64,000 bases of DNA from positions 62,001 through 126,000 of the forward strand of contig JACMLU010000007.1 in assembly GCA_014379405.1 (NCBI GenBank), given 5' to 3'. Below are positions 27,187-36,451 of this stretch, piece after piece. The position numbers and the translations under genes were made by a program. Origin of the DNA: Flavobacterium sp. (GTDB lineage: Bacteria; Bacteroidota; Bacteroidia; Flavobacteriales; Flavobacteriaceae). The notes under the pieces were generated by a model. That model had not been told where the DNA came from. It saw nothing but the letters and a program-made list of their open reading frames with translations, and searched no databases. Every line of letters begins with the position of its first letter. The first letter of the stretch is position 1.

Positions 27187-27645
27187 ATGAAACACCTTTT
27201 ATCTGTACTATTAGTTTTGACTCTTTTTATTTCTTGTTCACCAGACAATTCGACACCTATTGATTATGTTGTCAAAAATGAAAAAGACATTAGCGATTTT
27301 ATAACCCTTAATAAATTAACAGCTCAAAAAAGCGAAACAGGATTACACTATGTGGTTACCGATCCTGGAACTGGAGCTCAACCCACTGCAACTTCTAATG
27401 TAACGGTGGTGTACAAAGGGACTTTTCTCGATGGAAGAATATTTGATCAAAGTACAAATGCTGGTATCACGATAGGTTTAAATCAAGTAATAAAAGGCTG
27501 GACAGAAGGTATCCCTCATTTTAAAGAAGGCGGAAGCGGCATTCTTTTGATTCCTGCTCATTTAGGATATGGAAATTACAATTATAGTGGTATCCCTGGA
27601 GGTTCAGTACTTCTTTTTGATATTAAATTAATTTCAGTAAATTAG
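27187..27645 (+). CDS. FKBP-type peptidyl-prolyl isomerase lipoprotein
   Basis: This 152-residue protein has a lipoprotein signal (lipobox FISC, Cys17) and one FKBP domain (about 65-150): VVYKGTFLDGRIFDQS, GLNQVIKGWTEGIPHFKEGG, LLIPAHLGYG and GGSVLLFDIKLI are the canonical segments. It catalyses cis-trans isomerisation of prolyl bonds in envelope proteins, anchored to a membrane. It is a single gene with promoter at 27157 and terminator at 27701. Confidence 0.93.
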   Translation: MKHLLSVLLVLTLFISCSPDNSTPIDYVVKNEKDISDFITLNKLTAQKSETGLHYVVTDPGTGAQPTATSNVTVVYKGTFLDGRIFDQSTNAGITIGLNQVIKGWTEGIPHFKEGGSGILLIPAHLGYGNYNYSGIPGGSVLLFDIKLISVN

Positions 27646-27700
27646 GATTACTGGTTTATTTTCAAAACAGCCAATCTGCGTTCTCAAAGCTAAACAATAA

Positions 27701-27736
27701 AAAACCACGATAAAATCAAATTTTGTTGTGGTTTTA
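27701..27736. terminator. Terminator after the FKBP gene
   Basis: AAAACCAC and GTGGTTTT with further AT pairs form a long stem, with A on one side and T on the other. A nearly identical hairpin occurs at 31398-31436. Confidence 0.75.
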
Positions 27737-27881
27737 TCGTTTAGGTAAATAGTATAACTACAATGTATTAACCATTTAGAGTAAAAAAAACTTTTATAGC
27801 CTCAATCAAAAATTAACCAAGAAATTTTGTTTAGTTTTATAATTTATTTAAAAAAATTAGTCAAAATACCGATCTTCGTTA

Positions 27882-29138
27882 ATGAATTTTACAACTATTT
27901 TGAAATCGAGAATCTTGTTGCTCTTTATTCTTTTTCTTTCTCAAGCCACTTTTTCGCAAGAAGAGAAAATAGAGAAAGAAAAAAAATATCCACTGCGCTC
28001 CATAGTTGATTTATTTACGAAAGAAGACACCCTAAAAATAAGCAAACCTGATTCTAAAAGAAAATTAATTGCATTCCCCACTTTGGGCTACCAACCTGCA
28101 AATGGATTTACTCTAGGATTTATAAGCCAATTCAGTTTTAAAATAAAACCAGAAAACAGAATTTCGTTACTCTCGGGAGGAGCTTCCTATAGTTCTCAAA
28201 AACAAATTCTGACGTATTTGAAAAACAATATGTACATCAATAACGACCGATTCTTCTTTAGTGGTGATTTTCGCTATTATGTTTTCTCCCAATCCAATTA
28301 TGGACTAGGTACCGATATTATCCCTTGGGGTTCCGAATTTAAAGATTTTAATTACAGCACCATAGAACAACCCATGAATTACAATTATTTTAAATTTCAT
28401 GAAACGGTTTCCTATAATATCATTCCCTCTTTTTTTATTGGATTAGGATTACACTTTGATAGCTATACCAATATAGACGACAAACTTTTGGATGTTGCCA
28501 ATGAAAAATACACCTACCATTATAATTATTCAAAAAAATATGGATTCAGTGACAAGAATTATGCTGTCAACGGTCTTAGTATGAATTTTATTTATGACAC
28601 CAGGGACAACTTGATAAATACAAATACCGGCTTGTACTTGAATATGAATTACCGTTTCAATCCCCAAACTGAGCTGAACAAACACAATAGTGCTACCTTA
28701 TTACTTGAAACCCGATATTTCATACCCATCAGTAAAGTAAACAAGCAACATGTATTGGGTTTTTGGGCATATGGCCAATTTTTAATAACCGGAAAATTAC
28801 CTTATTTGAACCAACCAGCGATAGGTTGGGATCAGAATAGTCGTAGCGGAAAAGGATATACACAAGGACTTTTTAGAGGCACCAACTTGATGTTTTTTGA
28901 AGGCGAATACCGTTTTCCAATTACCAAAAACCAAATGATCAGCGGAACCGTATTTACCAATGCCACCACCGCAAGTGATGTTGATAAAAACCTGTGGTTA
29001 TTTAGCTCTATCCAACCCGCTGTGGGAGTTGGATTAAGAATCCTTTTAGATAAAGATACCCTAACCAATTTCATAGTTAATTTTGGGCTAGGGCGTGATT
29101 CCCAAACATTCTATTTTAATGACGGGGAAGGATTTTAA
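27882..29138 (+). CDS. Omp85/BamA-like outer-membrane barrel protein without POTRA domains
   Basis: This 418-residue protein has a signal peptide (residues about 1-25, ends ATFSQE) and consists almost only of an Omp85 surface-antigen (D15) barrel. Typical parts are FIYDTRDNLINTNTGLYLNM, GKGYTQGLFRGTNLM and EGEYRFPI, with GVGLRILLDKDT near the end. BamA and TamA have periplasmic POTRA repeats in front; here only about 40 residues precede the barrel, so assembly or transport cannot be assumed. Such short Omp85 proteins are frequent in Bacteroidota and of unknown role. No operon partner is visible. Confidence 0.85.
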   Translation: MNFTTILKSRILLLFILFLSQATFSQEEKIEKEKKYPLRSIVDLFTKEDTLKISKPDSKRKLIAFPTLGYQPANGFTLGFISQFSFKIKPENRISLLSGGASYSSQKQILTYLKNNMYINNDRFFFSGDFRYYVFSQSNYGLGTDIIPWGSEFKDFNYSTIEQPMNYNYFKFHETVSYNIIPSFFIGLGLHFDSYTNIDDKLLDVANEKYTYHYNYSKKYGFSDKNYAVNGLSMNFIYDTRDNLINTNTGLYLNMNYRFNPQTELNKHNSATLLLETRYFIPISKVNKQHVLGFWAYGQFLITGKLPYLNQPAIGWDQNSRSGKGYTQGLFRGTNLMFFEGEYRFPITKNQMISGTVFTNATTASDVDKNLWLFSSIQPAVGVGLRILLDKDTLTNFIVNFGLGRDSQTFYFNDGEGF

Positions 29139-29200
29139 AATCATTCCAAACATTCCCGCATTAGTTTCCATCAAAGAATCGAATTAAACTTCTTTTCAAG

Positions 29201-29599
29201 TTACAAATTCTTTAACATCTCCACTAGTTTATCCTTAGTCATTGGTTTGATGATGAAATCTGTAACCGCACTAATGGACTTTGCCCGGGCAATATCATCA
29301 GGCGAAATCGACGAAGAACAGATATAGATGGTGATTTTTTTTCCTATTTGGGGATTAATCTTGACAAATTCATCTAGAAACTGCCAGCCATCCATAATAG
29401 GCATACTCAGGTCAAGAAGAATAATATCTGGTAACGCATCTATATTGTCTATGTTTTCTTTTATAAAAATCAAGGCATCGTATCCATTGTCAAAAATCTT
29501 GATGAGATCCACAAGTCTATTTTTCTCTAGCATTTTCGTGGTAAGAAAAACAAATACATCATCATCGTCTACCAGGGTAAGTTGTTTTAGAGCTATCAT
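29201..29599 (-). CDS. Single-domain response regulator (CheY-like)
   Basis: This 132-residue protein is one receiver domain with no output domain: acidic cluster Asp11-Asp14 (LVDDDD), phospho-acceptor Asp63 in LLDLSMPIMDGWQF, a Ser/Thr switch in YICSSS and Lys in FIIKPM. It probably takes phosphate from the kinase encoded just upstream, with which it overlaps by 4 bp (ATGA), a sign of coupled translation. With no DNA-binding part, it must act by protein contact or relay phosphate to another partner. Confidence 0.93.
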   Translation of the reverse strand: MIALKQLTLVDDDDVFVFLTTKMLEKNRLVDLIKIFDNGYDALIFIKENIDNIDALPDIILLDLSMPIMDGWQFLDEFVKINPQIGKKITIYICSSSISPDDIARAKSISAVTDFIIKPMTKDKLVEMLKNL

Positions 29600-31059
29600 A
29601 AATTTTGATTATTAAATTCAATAAAAAAGGTACTGCCTACATCAGGTTTGCTTTCGGCCCAAATTTTCCCTCCCATAGCCTCAATTTGAGTTTTTATCAT
29701 AAAGAGGCCGAATCCTTTCGCATCGGGATGTCTATGGAAAGTTTTTCGGATTTTAAAAAGATTATTCCTGTGCATTTCCAGATCAATTCCTAACCCATTA
29801 TCACAAACTGATAACAGAAGTGTACCGTTTACTTTTCTGGACTCAATTTTGATACAGGGCTTTCGCGAGGGCGATTTATACTTTAAGGCGTTACTTACTA
29901 GATTGGCAATAATACTCTCAAGGTATTTTTGAGGAAAATAAATAATCGGGGCTTCAGAGTCATCGAGTTCTATAATAGCATCGTATTCCTTGATCTGGGT
30001 TTCAAAACCAATAAGCAACTTGTCAAGACACTCCTTCAAATTAATTTTGTCAATTTCAATTTCCGAGTCCTGTTGGACTTGAATAGATTCAACCAATTCA
30101 TTAAACACATCCAACAGGTGGTTTACAACAGGTTTTATCTTGGAATGCACCAATTGGCGTTCGTCCTCATCAGTACTTTGGTCAATATAATCGATCAACA
30201 TTGAAATATTGAGCAACGGAGCCCTTAAATTATGAGAAACGATATTGCAAAAATCAACCAGTTGGGTGTTCTTGTACTCTAGAACAGAGGAATATTTGAT
30301 CAAATCCTCTTCTGCCTTTTTTCGTAATGTAATATCGGCGCGAATCGCCACATACTGAAAAGGTTTTCCTAGTTCATTCAGAAACGGAACGATGGTGGTA
30401 TCTACCCAATAATAAGTGCCATCTTTAGCCCTGTTTTTGAGTTCACCCTTCCAAATCTTCCCTCCGGCTATGGTAACCCACAAATCGCGGATAAATTCCT
30501 TGGAGTGGAAACCTGAATTAATAATTCGATGGTCTTTTCCTATCAATTCCTCACTACTGTATTTGGAAATCTTGCAGAAATTGTCGTTGACAAAATTAAT
30601 GATTCCCTTTTGATCGGTGATAGCTACAATGGAGGATTCATCAAGGGCAAATTTATAATCGGATACTTCCTTCAGGCTTTTGAGCAGCTTTTCTTCGCCT
30701 TGTTTTCGCTGCGTAATATCAGAACGAATGGCTACATATTGGTAGGGTTTGCCGTCAGGATTCAAAAAAGGGACAATAGTGGTGTCGACCCAATAAATGG
30801 TTCCATCCTTTGCCTTGTTTTTGAGTTCGCCTTTCCATATTTTTCCGTTGGCAATAGTAACCCACAACTCTTTTATAAATTCCTTGGAATGAAAACTGGA
30901 ATTAATAATCCGGTGATCCATACCAAGCAATTCCTCTCTGCTGTATTTTGAAATCGCACAAAAGTTGTCGTTTGCATGGATAATTATCCCCTTTGGATCA
31001 GTAATTGCCACAATCGCTGACTCGTCAAGTGCATATTTATAATCATCAAGCTCTTTCAT
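29596..31059 (-). CDS. Cytosolic sensor histidine kinase with two near-identical PAS domains
   Basis: This 487-residue protein has no membrane helix. PAS-PAC unit 1 (about 8-118) and unit 2 (about 135-247) are close copies: both contain YxxALDES, VAIT, ITxRK and the stretch KIWKGELKN. The dimerisation domain has the phospho-acceptor His276 in FCNIVSHNLRAPL. The ATPase domain has NLVSNALKYKS, DNGLGIDLE and GFGLFMIKTQ. The PAS pair may bind a flavin, haem or small ligand; I see no marker that decides. The partner is the receiver protein encoded by the overlapping downstream gene. Confidence 0.93.
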   Translation of the reverse strand: MKELDDYKYALDESAIVAITDPKGIIIHANDNFCAISKYSREELLGMDHRIINSSFHSKEFIKELWVTIANGKIWKGELKNKAKDGTIYWVDTTIVPFLNPDGKPYQYVAIRSDITQRKQGEEKLLKSLKEVSDYKFALDESSIVAITDQKGIINFVNDNFCKISKYSSEELIGKDHRIINSGFHSKEFIRDLWVTIAGGKIWKGELKNRAKDGTYYWVDTTIVPFLNELGKPFQYVAIRADITLRKKAEEDLIKYSSVLEYKNTQLVDFCNIVSHNLRAPLLNISMLIDYIDQSTDEDERQLVHSKIKPVVNHLLDVFNELVESIQVQQDSEIEIDKINLKECLDKLLIGFETQIKEYDAIIELDDSEAPIIYFPQKYLESIIANLVSNALKYKSPSRKPCIKIESRKVNGTLLLSVCDNGLGIDLEMHRNNLFKIRKTFHRHPDAKGFGLFMIKTQIEAMGGKIWAESKPDVGSTFFIEFNNQNL

Positions 31060-31456
31060 AGTTGATTTTGGATATTATTTTGTTTTTTAAAACTATCCCA
31101 ACGGTTTCAAATGCGTTCCAAGCTTATTTTATTAGAGAACTAAAAATCTGATTTGTTTGGAATTTTTGATTTACTTATAACTAACAATCAATACATTATT
31201 GATTTTGGCTCAAAAAAAATAAAGAACTGTAAAAACTATATAGTTTGCAATTTACAATAAAAAGAAATACATTTCATACAATTATTTCAGTTTATTGAGA
31301 ATAATAAAAACTGGTTATTTAATGAAGGAAACGAGAAAAACTGTGTAGCTATATTTGAGAGGTCGCTACTTTTTCGAAGCCATCAAGTAGAATGCAAAAA
31401 AAACCACGACAAAATCAAATTCTGTCGTGGTTTTACTTTTTATAATCTTGTGGTTT
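31060..31456. other. Intergenic region between SDR and histidine kinase genes
   Basis: This stretch holds the terminator at 31398-31436 and about 330 bp of AT-rich leader before the kinase. No gene was found. Confidence 0.4.
31398..31436 (-). terminator. Terminator of the SDR gene
   Basis: AAAACCACGACA and TGTCGTGGTTTT form a perfect 12-bp stem. The minus strand continues in T, so it ends the SDR transcript. Its sequence nearly repeats that at 27701-27736. Confidence 0.8.
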
Positions 31457-33004
31457 TTACCAAGCAATCGGATTGTAATCTTTCAAAAATTTCCCACACC
31501 AATGTTTTCCTGTATTGATTCCATCAAACAAAGGATCCATTACACGGGCAGCTCCATCAACAATATCCAAAGGCGGTTGAAAATCTTGTTCTTCTTGCTT
31601 TCTTTTGGCCAATTCTGCGGGATCTTCGTCGGTTACCCAACCTGTGTCAACGGCGTTCATAAAAATTCCGTCTTTGGCCAAAGTTCCTGCGGCAGTGTGA
31701 GTCAACATATTTAGGGCAGCTTTAGCCATATTGGTATGTGGATGGCGGTCTTCCTTAAAATCTCGGTAAAACTTTCCTTCCATCGCCGAAACATTGATGA
31801 TGTGTTTTTTCCCCGTGTTGTCTTTCTTCATCACTTCCGAAAGGCGGTTACACAACACAAAAGGTGCCACCGAATTGACCAATTGCACTTCAATCATTTC
31901 CGTGGTTTCTATCTGACCTAATTTTAATCGCCAGCTGTTTACTTTTCGCAAATCGACTTGTTGCAAATCGGCATCGAGTTCTCCTTCCGGAAAAACTTCT
32001 TGTGCCACCAAAGCATTATCAAACGAATACGGAATTTGTGATAATTTGGCGGAAGCCCGCAATCCAATTCCAGGTTCGGGTCCGTGCCAAGTGACTGGCA
32101 TATTTTCATTTGAAGAAGCTCCCGAAGTCAATACTTTTAATTCCTCCAAACAATTGGTGTGATCCAATAATAACTCTTGGGCAACTTTTGGCAAAGAACC
32201 AATTGGACGCTCTTCATTCTCCATTAAATGCGTATAAAAACCGGCAGGTCGTCTCACAGTTTGTGCTGCATTATTAATCAGAATATCCAATCGACCGTAT
32301 TTTTGCTCAATAAAATTGCAGAAAATCTCCACACTCGGTATATGTCGCAAATCCAATCCGTGAATCTTTAGACGATGTCCCCATTCCATAAAATCATCTT
32401 CCTTGGAAAATCGCAATGCCGAATCCACAGGAAAACGAGTCGTGGCAACAACAGTCGCTCCACCACGCAAAAGCATCAAAGTAATATGATACCCAATTTT
32501 TAATCGAGAACCTGTAATCACGGCAATTTGCCCTTTTACGTCTGCAGTTTGAAAACGTTTGGCATAATTAAAATCGCCACAATCCGGACACATTGTATCG
32601 TAAAAATGATGCATTTTAGTAAATTCCGTTTTGCACACATAGCAATTTCGGGGAGTTTCCAGTTCTAATTGTTCTTTAAGCTCCAAATCGTGCGAAGCCA
32701 ATAATTTTGGCGCCACAAAAACACTCGCTTCACGGGCAGAACGAATTCCGGTTTCCTTGCGAGCCGTTCGGTCTTTCTTTTCCTGTTTGCGTTTGGCTAC
32801 TGCTTTTCCGTCTTTTTTTCTCTTTGCAAACTCATCCCGATCTGGTCGTGAAAATTGCCCAGCGGCTTTGATTAAAGCCGTCCGTTGCTCTTTTGGAATG
32901 TCGAAAATTTGGTCGGTATCTGTATTTAATTGTGCCAAAATAGCTATACATCGGTCAATTTCTTCCGAAGTTATGGTGGTCTTATTGTTTATTGCTGATG
33001 TCAT
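31457..33004 (-). CDS. Atypical SDR oxidoreductase with N-terminal zinc ribbon and no catalytic Tyr
   Basis: The protein has 515 residues. Residues about 52-90 are very basic ([19 protein letters not shown]). A Cys4 zinc ribbon follows: CYVC (121-124) and CPDC (139-142). The Rossmann domain starts at [12 protein letters not shown] (163-174) and has INNAAQT. At the YxxxK position of SDRs the sequence is HTNMAK, so the Tyr is Thr while the Lys remains. A classical SDR reaction is therefore doubtful; NAD(P) binding is likely. Homologues with the same layout exist as far as I recall, but the function is unknown. It is a single gene divergent from the methyltransferase. Confidence 0.75.
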   Translation of the reverse strand: MTSAINNKTTITSEEIDRCIAILAQLNTDTDQIFDIPKEQRTALIKAAGQFSRPDRDEFAKRKKDGKAVAKRKQEKKDRTARKETGIRSAREASVFVAPKLLASHDLELKEQLELETPRNCYVCKTEFTKMHHFYDTMCPDCGDFNYAKRFQTADVKGQIAVITGSRLKIGYHITLMLLRGGATVVATTRFPVDSALRFSKEDDFMEWGHRLKIHGLDLRHIPSVEIFCNFIEQKYGRLDILINNAAQTVRRPAGFYTHLMENEERPIGSLPKVAQELLLDHTNCLEELKVLTSGASSNENMPVTWHGPEPGIGLRASAKLSQIPYSFDNALVAQEVFPEGELDADLQQVDLRKVNSWRLKLGQIETTEMIEVQLVNSVAPFVLCNRLSEVMKKDNTGKKHIINVSAMEGKFYRDFKEDRHPHTNMAKAALNMLTHTAAGTLAKDGIFMNAVDTGWVTDEDPAELAKRKQEEQDFQPPLDIVDGAARVMDPLFDGINTGKHWCGKFLKDYNPIAW

Positions 33005-33113
33005 TAGGTTCTAAAAATCAAGTTGGCAAAGATAGTCTTTAAAGTGAGGGATGAATCGTGAAAAGTGAAATATCTAAATTCTCACGATTCACTTCTCACT
33101 ATTCGCTTTTTCG

Positions 33114-33121
33114 TATCTTCG
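33114..33121 (+). promoter_or_regulatory. -7 element that fixes the methyltransferase start
   Basis: TATCTTCG followed by CAC is a typical flavobacterial -7 sequence. Transcription would begin near 33128, so the in-frame start at 33065 cannot be used and the ATG at 33143 is preferred. Confidence 0.55.
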
Positions 33122-33142
33122 CACTCCTATTTGCAGCTTTTT

Positions 33143-33955
33143 ATGTTATTTCAAATAAAATCCTATCTTAAATTTCTTTGGAACTCCAAAAACGAACACG
33201 CTGTGCATTCGCCATTCGTGTTTAATTTGGTTACTAAATGCTTTTTTGACACCAAATCAAAACCAAAATATTCCATTTTAAAGGAGTATAGAAATTCACT
33301 TTTAGAAAACAAGACCACGATTGAAGTAACTGATTTTGGAGCGGGGTCGAAAGTTTTCAAATCCAATACACGGCAAATTAACAAGATTGCCAAAACTGCT
33401 GGAATTAGTTCAAAACGTGCCGAATTATTATTCCGAATTACGAATTATTTTCAACCGGACACTATTTTAGAAATTGGCACTTCTTTAGGATTAGCCACTT
33501 CTGCCCTAGCCTTGGGAAATCCAAAAGCAAAAATAACCACACTTGAAGGTTGCCCAAATACAATGGTATTGGCAAAAAATCAATTGCAATTATTCAATAT
33601 GAGTAATGCGGAATGTATCACAACGGAGTTTCATTCTTTTTTAGAAAAAAGGAATTCATCGCTAAATACTTCAACTGAACACTACAAACTGAATACTGAA
33701 CACTTTTCTTTAATTTACTTCGACGGCAACCATTCCAAAAACGCTACTTTAGAGTATTTTGAACTTTTATTGCCCACAATTACTAATGATTCTGTTTGGA
33801 TTTTTGATGATATTCATTGGTCTCCCGAAATGGAAGAAGCTTGGAAAATGATTAAAAACCATCCAAAAGTAACCGTAACTATTGATACTTTTCAATGGGG
33901 ATTAGTTTTCTTTAGACAAGAACAACCGAAAGAGCATTTTGTGATTAGAACCTAG
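33143..33955 (+). CDS. Class I SAM-dependent methyltransferase (O-methyltransferase-like)
   Basis: From the ATG at 33143 the protein has 270 residues. The SAM site is TILEIGTSLGLATSALALG, with TLEGCPNT as the ribose-binding acidic strand, YFDGNHSK and WIFDDIHWSPEMEEAWKMI, which resembles catechol or caffeoyl-CoA type O-methyltransferases. Substrate is unknown. An upstream in-frame start at 33065 would add 26 residues but lies before the predicted promoter. It is divergent from the SDR gene and 31 bp from the carbonic anhydrase gene. Confidence 0.8.
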   Translation: MLFQIKSYLKFLWNSKNEHAVHSPFVFNLVTKCFFDTKSKPKYSILKEYRNSLLENKTTIEVTDFGAGSKVFKSNTRQINKIAKTAGISSKRAELLFRITNYFQPDTILEIGTSLGLATSALALGNPKAKITTLEGCPNTMVLAKNQLQLFNMSNAECITTEFHSFLEKRNSSLNTSTEHYKLNTEHFSLIYFDGNHSKNATLEYFELLLPTITNDSVWIFDDIHWSPEMEEAWKMIKNHPKVTVTIDTFQWGLVFFRQEQPKEHFVIRT

Positions 33956-33986
33956 ATTTATACCTTTAAAATTCAAAAATTACAGT

Positions 33987-34616
33987 ATGGATATCAAAAA
34001 AATATTTGAAAACAACCGGAATTGGATTGTCAAACAACTCAAAATTGACGAAAATTATTTCAAAAAATTATCAAAAGGACAATCTCCCGAATTTCTGTAC
34101 ATTGGATGTTCCGACAGTCGTGTTTCAGCCGAGGAACTTATGGGTTTGGAACCAGGAGAAGTTTTTGTGCACCGTAATATTGCCAATATGGTTCCCAATA
34201 CCGACCTCAACTCAATGTCGGTAATCAATTATGCGGTGGTACATTTAAAAGTAAACCATATTATCGTTTGCGGACACTATGGCTGTGGTGGTGTATATGC
34301 TGCGATGCAACAGTCTGATTTGGGAATTTTAAATCCTTGGTTAAGAAACATTCGAGACGTTTACCGAATTCATCAAAAAGCACTTGATTCCATAACAAAC
34401 GAAGAGGAAAGATATAAAAAATTAGTTGAATTGAATGTTCAAGAACAGTGCATCAATATCATTAAAACTGCCGAAGTCCAGAAAGCCAACAATCAACGAG
34501 ATTTAAAAGTATATGGATGGATTTTTGATATTCACAGCGGCAAATTATTAGACTTGAATATCAACTTTACAGAAATATTAAAAGACATAACCAAGATTTA
34601 CAAAATATCAGACTAA
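33987..34616 (+). CDS. can: Beta-class carbonic anhydrase
   Basis: This 209-residue protein carries the zinc ligands Cys41 (with Asp43 and Arg45 in CSDSR), His97 and Cys100 (CGHYGCGG), as well as EPGEVFVHRNIANMV. It hydrates CO2 to bicarbonate in the cytoplasm, feeding carboxylases. It follows the methyltransferase gene by 31 bp. Its last codons and stop form the left arm of an 18-bp perfect inverted repeat (34600-34652). Confidence 0.95.
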   Translation: MDIKKIFENNRNWIVKQLKIDENYFKKLSKGQSPEFLYIGCSDSRVSAEELMGLEPGEVFVHRNIANMVPNTDLNSMSVINYAVVHLKVNHIIVCGHYGCGGVYAAMQQSDLGILNPWLRNIRDVYRIHQKALDSITNEEERYKKLVELNVQEQCINIIKTAEVQKANNQRDLKVYGWIFDIHSGKLLDLNINFTEILKDITKIYKISD

Positions 34617-34652
34617 TTCATAATTTCTTTAAAAATTAGTCTGATATTTTGT
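34600..34652. repeat. Perfect 18-bp inverted repeat across the carbonic anhydrase stop
   Basis: The left arm at 34600-34617 (ACAAAATATCAGACTAAT) is exactly repeated in reverse complement at 34635-34652, with a 17-nt loop. The arm encodes the last residues and stop of can. It lacks a GC-rich stem and clear T tail, so it is not a standard terminator. Confidence 0.85.
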
Positions 34653-34662
34653 GATTCGAAAC

Positions 34663-34695
34663 AAAAAATGACAGCCATCATTGACTGTCATTTTT
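34663..34695. terminator. Bidirectional terminator between convergent genes
   Basis: AAAAATGACAG and CTGTCATTTTT form an 11-bp perfect stem with a 10-nt loop and A/T flanks, between can (+) and the lipoprotein gene ending at 34731 (-). Confidence 0.85.
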
Positions 34696-34730
34696 CCCGA
34701 ATTAATAACTAACCATTTTTTTCTAACCAA

Positions 34731-35408
34731 CTATTCTTTTGCTTCAGACATTTCTTCTGATTTTGCTCCCATCCTGTTAACTTTTATCATAGGTGCAAAT
34801 TTGAATTTTAAAGCAGCGATTTTTTTGTTGTCATCTTTTGAAAGACCTTCTTTTTCAACAGTGTTTTTTCTGCTATCCAAGGCTTCATACATCAACTTGA
34901 TTTCATCCCAATCTTCACGAGTATAAGAGTCTTTGTTATTCTCTGCAGTGTGAATAAAATCTTGATAAACACCGTGAATATTGTCTGCATTTACCCATGC
35001 AAAACTCATATCTTCGCCAATTTTTCCTTCACCAAACAAGGCATTTCTCAATTGCTGTTTAGAACTTGGAGCTTGACTTTGACCAACATTTTCAACTTGA
35101 TTTGTTGCTGCATATTTAGCTCTTAGCACTTCATATCTAGCTCTACTTGCATCAATTCTTTCCTTTGCTTTTATACTGTCTTTTAAATTGGCTAAATTGG
35201 CTTCAGCCTCACTCATTCTCAATTGATAACCAGCATCAATACCATCCCAATTTTTTTGTGCATCTTCAATAGCCACTTTTTCTACCGAATCTACATAAAC
35301 AACATAAGTGTCAACTGCTTTCTCGGCTTGGGCTTCTTTCTCATCCTTACAAGATGTAAATCCTAAAGCGATTAACGCAACTCCTAATAACAATTTTTTA
35401 CTTTCCAT
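34731..35408 (-). CDS. Helical lipoprotein of unknown function
   Basis: From the preferred ATG at 35408 (MESKKLLLG) the protein has 225 residues; an ATG at 35429 is also in frame but gives a less compact signal. The signal ends in the lipobox GFTSC. The rest is highly charged and mostly helical (KAKERIDASRARYEVLRAKY) with no membrane segment. I do not recognise a characterised family. It is a monocistronic gene sharing a terminator with can. Confidence 0.7.
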   Translation of the reverse strand: MESKKLLLGVALIALGFTSCKDEKEAQAEKAVDTYVVYVDSVEKVAIEDAQKNWDGIDAGYQLRMSEAEANLANLKDSIKAKERIDASRARYEVLRAKYAATNQVENVGQSQAPSSKQQLRNALFGEGKIGEDMSFAWVNADNIHGVYQDFIHTAENNKDSYTREDWDEIKLMYEALDSRKNTVEKEGLSKDDNKKIAALKFKFAPMIKVNRMGAKSEEMSEAKE

Positions 35409-35702
35409 AATTTTTGTTTTTTTTAACATTATTCAACAAATCTATATCGAAATACATTATATTCAATATAAAACCAAAAATTATGAAACTAATTATGTAA
35501 ATTCTGAAAGTACTATGAAAAATACGTGAATTATATAAAATATCCTCAAAATTACATAGGTGTGAAAAATCTTTTTTTACATATGGAAATGTAACAAATT
35601 TTTAAAAAAATCTACTTACCAATAATTCAAAAGTCTTTTGTACTTTTAAACCAAACTTTAATGTCTCGCTAGGCCTGCTGAAGCGATAAATCTTGTATAA
35701 AA

Positions 35703-36389
35703 ATGTCAAAACCATTAATTAAAATAACCAATATCAAAAGAGATTTTGTCCTTGGAAACGAAATCGTTTATGTACTCAAAGGCATCAATTTAGAAATAAA
35801 TAAAGGCGAATATGTAGCATTAATGGGGCCTTCAGGATCTGGAAAATCTACCTTGATGAACCTTTTGGGATGTTTGGACACGCCTACTTCCGGAACCTAT
35901 ATCCTTAACGGAAAAGATGTGAGCCAAATGCACGATGACGAATTAGCCGATATCCGCAACAAAGAAATTGGTTTTATTTTTCAAACTTTTAATCTTTTGC
36001 CAAGAACCACAGCTCTGGACAACGTGGCATTGCCGATGATTTATGCGGGACATTCTAAATCGGAGCGAAATACTCGTGCCACAGAAGTTCTAAAACAAGT
36101 AAACCTGGCTGACAGAATGGATCACCAACCCAACCAGCTTTCGGGTGGACAAAGACAAAGAGTTGCTATAGCAAGAGCTTTGGTCAATAGACCTTCCATT
36201 ATCCTTGCCGATGAACCCACGGGAAATTTGGACAGCAAAACTTCCGAAGAAATCATGAAACTATTGGAAGAAATCCATAAAAACGGCAATACCATAATTG
36301 TGGTAACCCACGAGGAAGAAATTGCAGCTCACGCCAAAAGAATCATCCGTTTGCGTGATGGAATGATTGAAAGCGACACTTTAAAATAG
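35703..36389 (+). CDS. ABC transporter ATP-binding protein, LolD/MacB type
   Basis: This 228-residue single ABC domain has Walker [10 protein letters not shown] (about 43-51), the family stretch [21 protein letters not shown], signature [17 protein letters not shown] and Walker [14 protein letters not shown]. That is the pattern of the LolD/MacB/FtsE group, which powers extraction or export through a FtsX-like permease. No permease gene is adjacent here, so the partner must lie elsewhere and the substrate is unknown. Confidence 0.9.
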   Translation: MSKPLIKITNIKRDFVLGNEIVYVLKGINLEINKGEYVALMGPSGSGKSTLMNLLGCLDTPTSGTYILNGKDVSQMHDDELADIRNKEIGFIFQTFNLLPRTTALDNVALPMIYAGHSKSERNTRATEVLKQVNLADRMDHQPNQLSGGQRQRVAIARALVNRPSIILADEPTGNLDSKTSEEIMKLLEEIHKNGNTIIVVTHEEEIAAHAKRIIRLRDGMIESDTLK

Positions 36390-36427
36390 TTTATTTGGTT
36401 AATCAGTTAATCGGTTAACCAAATAAA
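36390..36427. terminator. Hairpin between ABC and cobalamin adenosyltransferase genes
   Basis: TTTATTTGGTTAA and TTAACCAAATAAA form a perfect 13-bp stem around a 12-nt loop. It is AT-rich and lacks a T run, so termination is uncertain. Confidence 0.45.
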
Positions 36428-36451
36428 CGATTAACCTATTAAACAACATAA

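Noticed and set aside
31398..31436. Insertion-sequence ends formed by the hairpins at 27701 and 31398
   Set aside because: They sit directly after genes, carry T tails and enclose normal genes in mixed orientation with no transposase; terminators explain them.
36389..36451. B12 riboswitch before the cobalamin adenosyltransferase gene
   Set aside because: The gap is 62 bp and holds only a simple AT-rich hairpin; too short for a cobalamin riboswitch.
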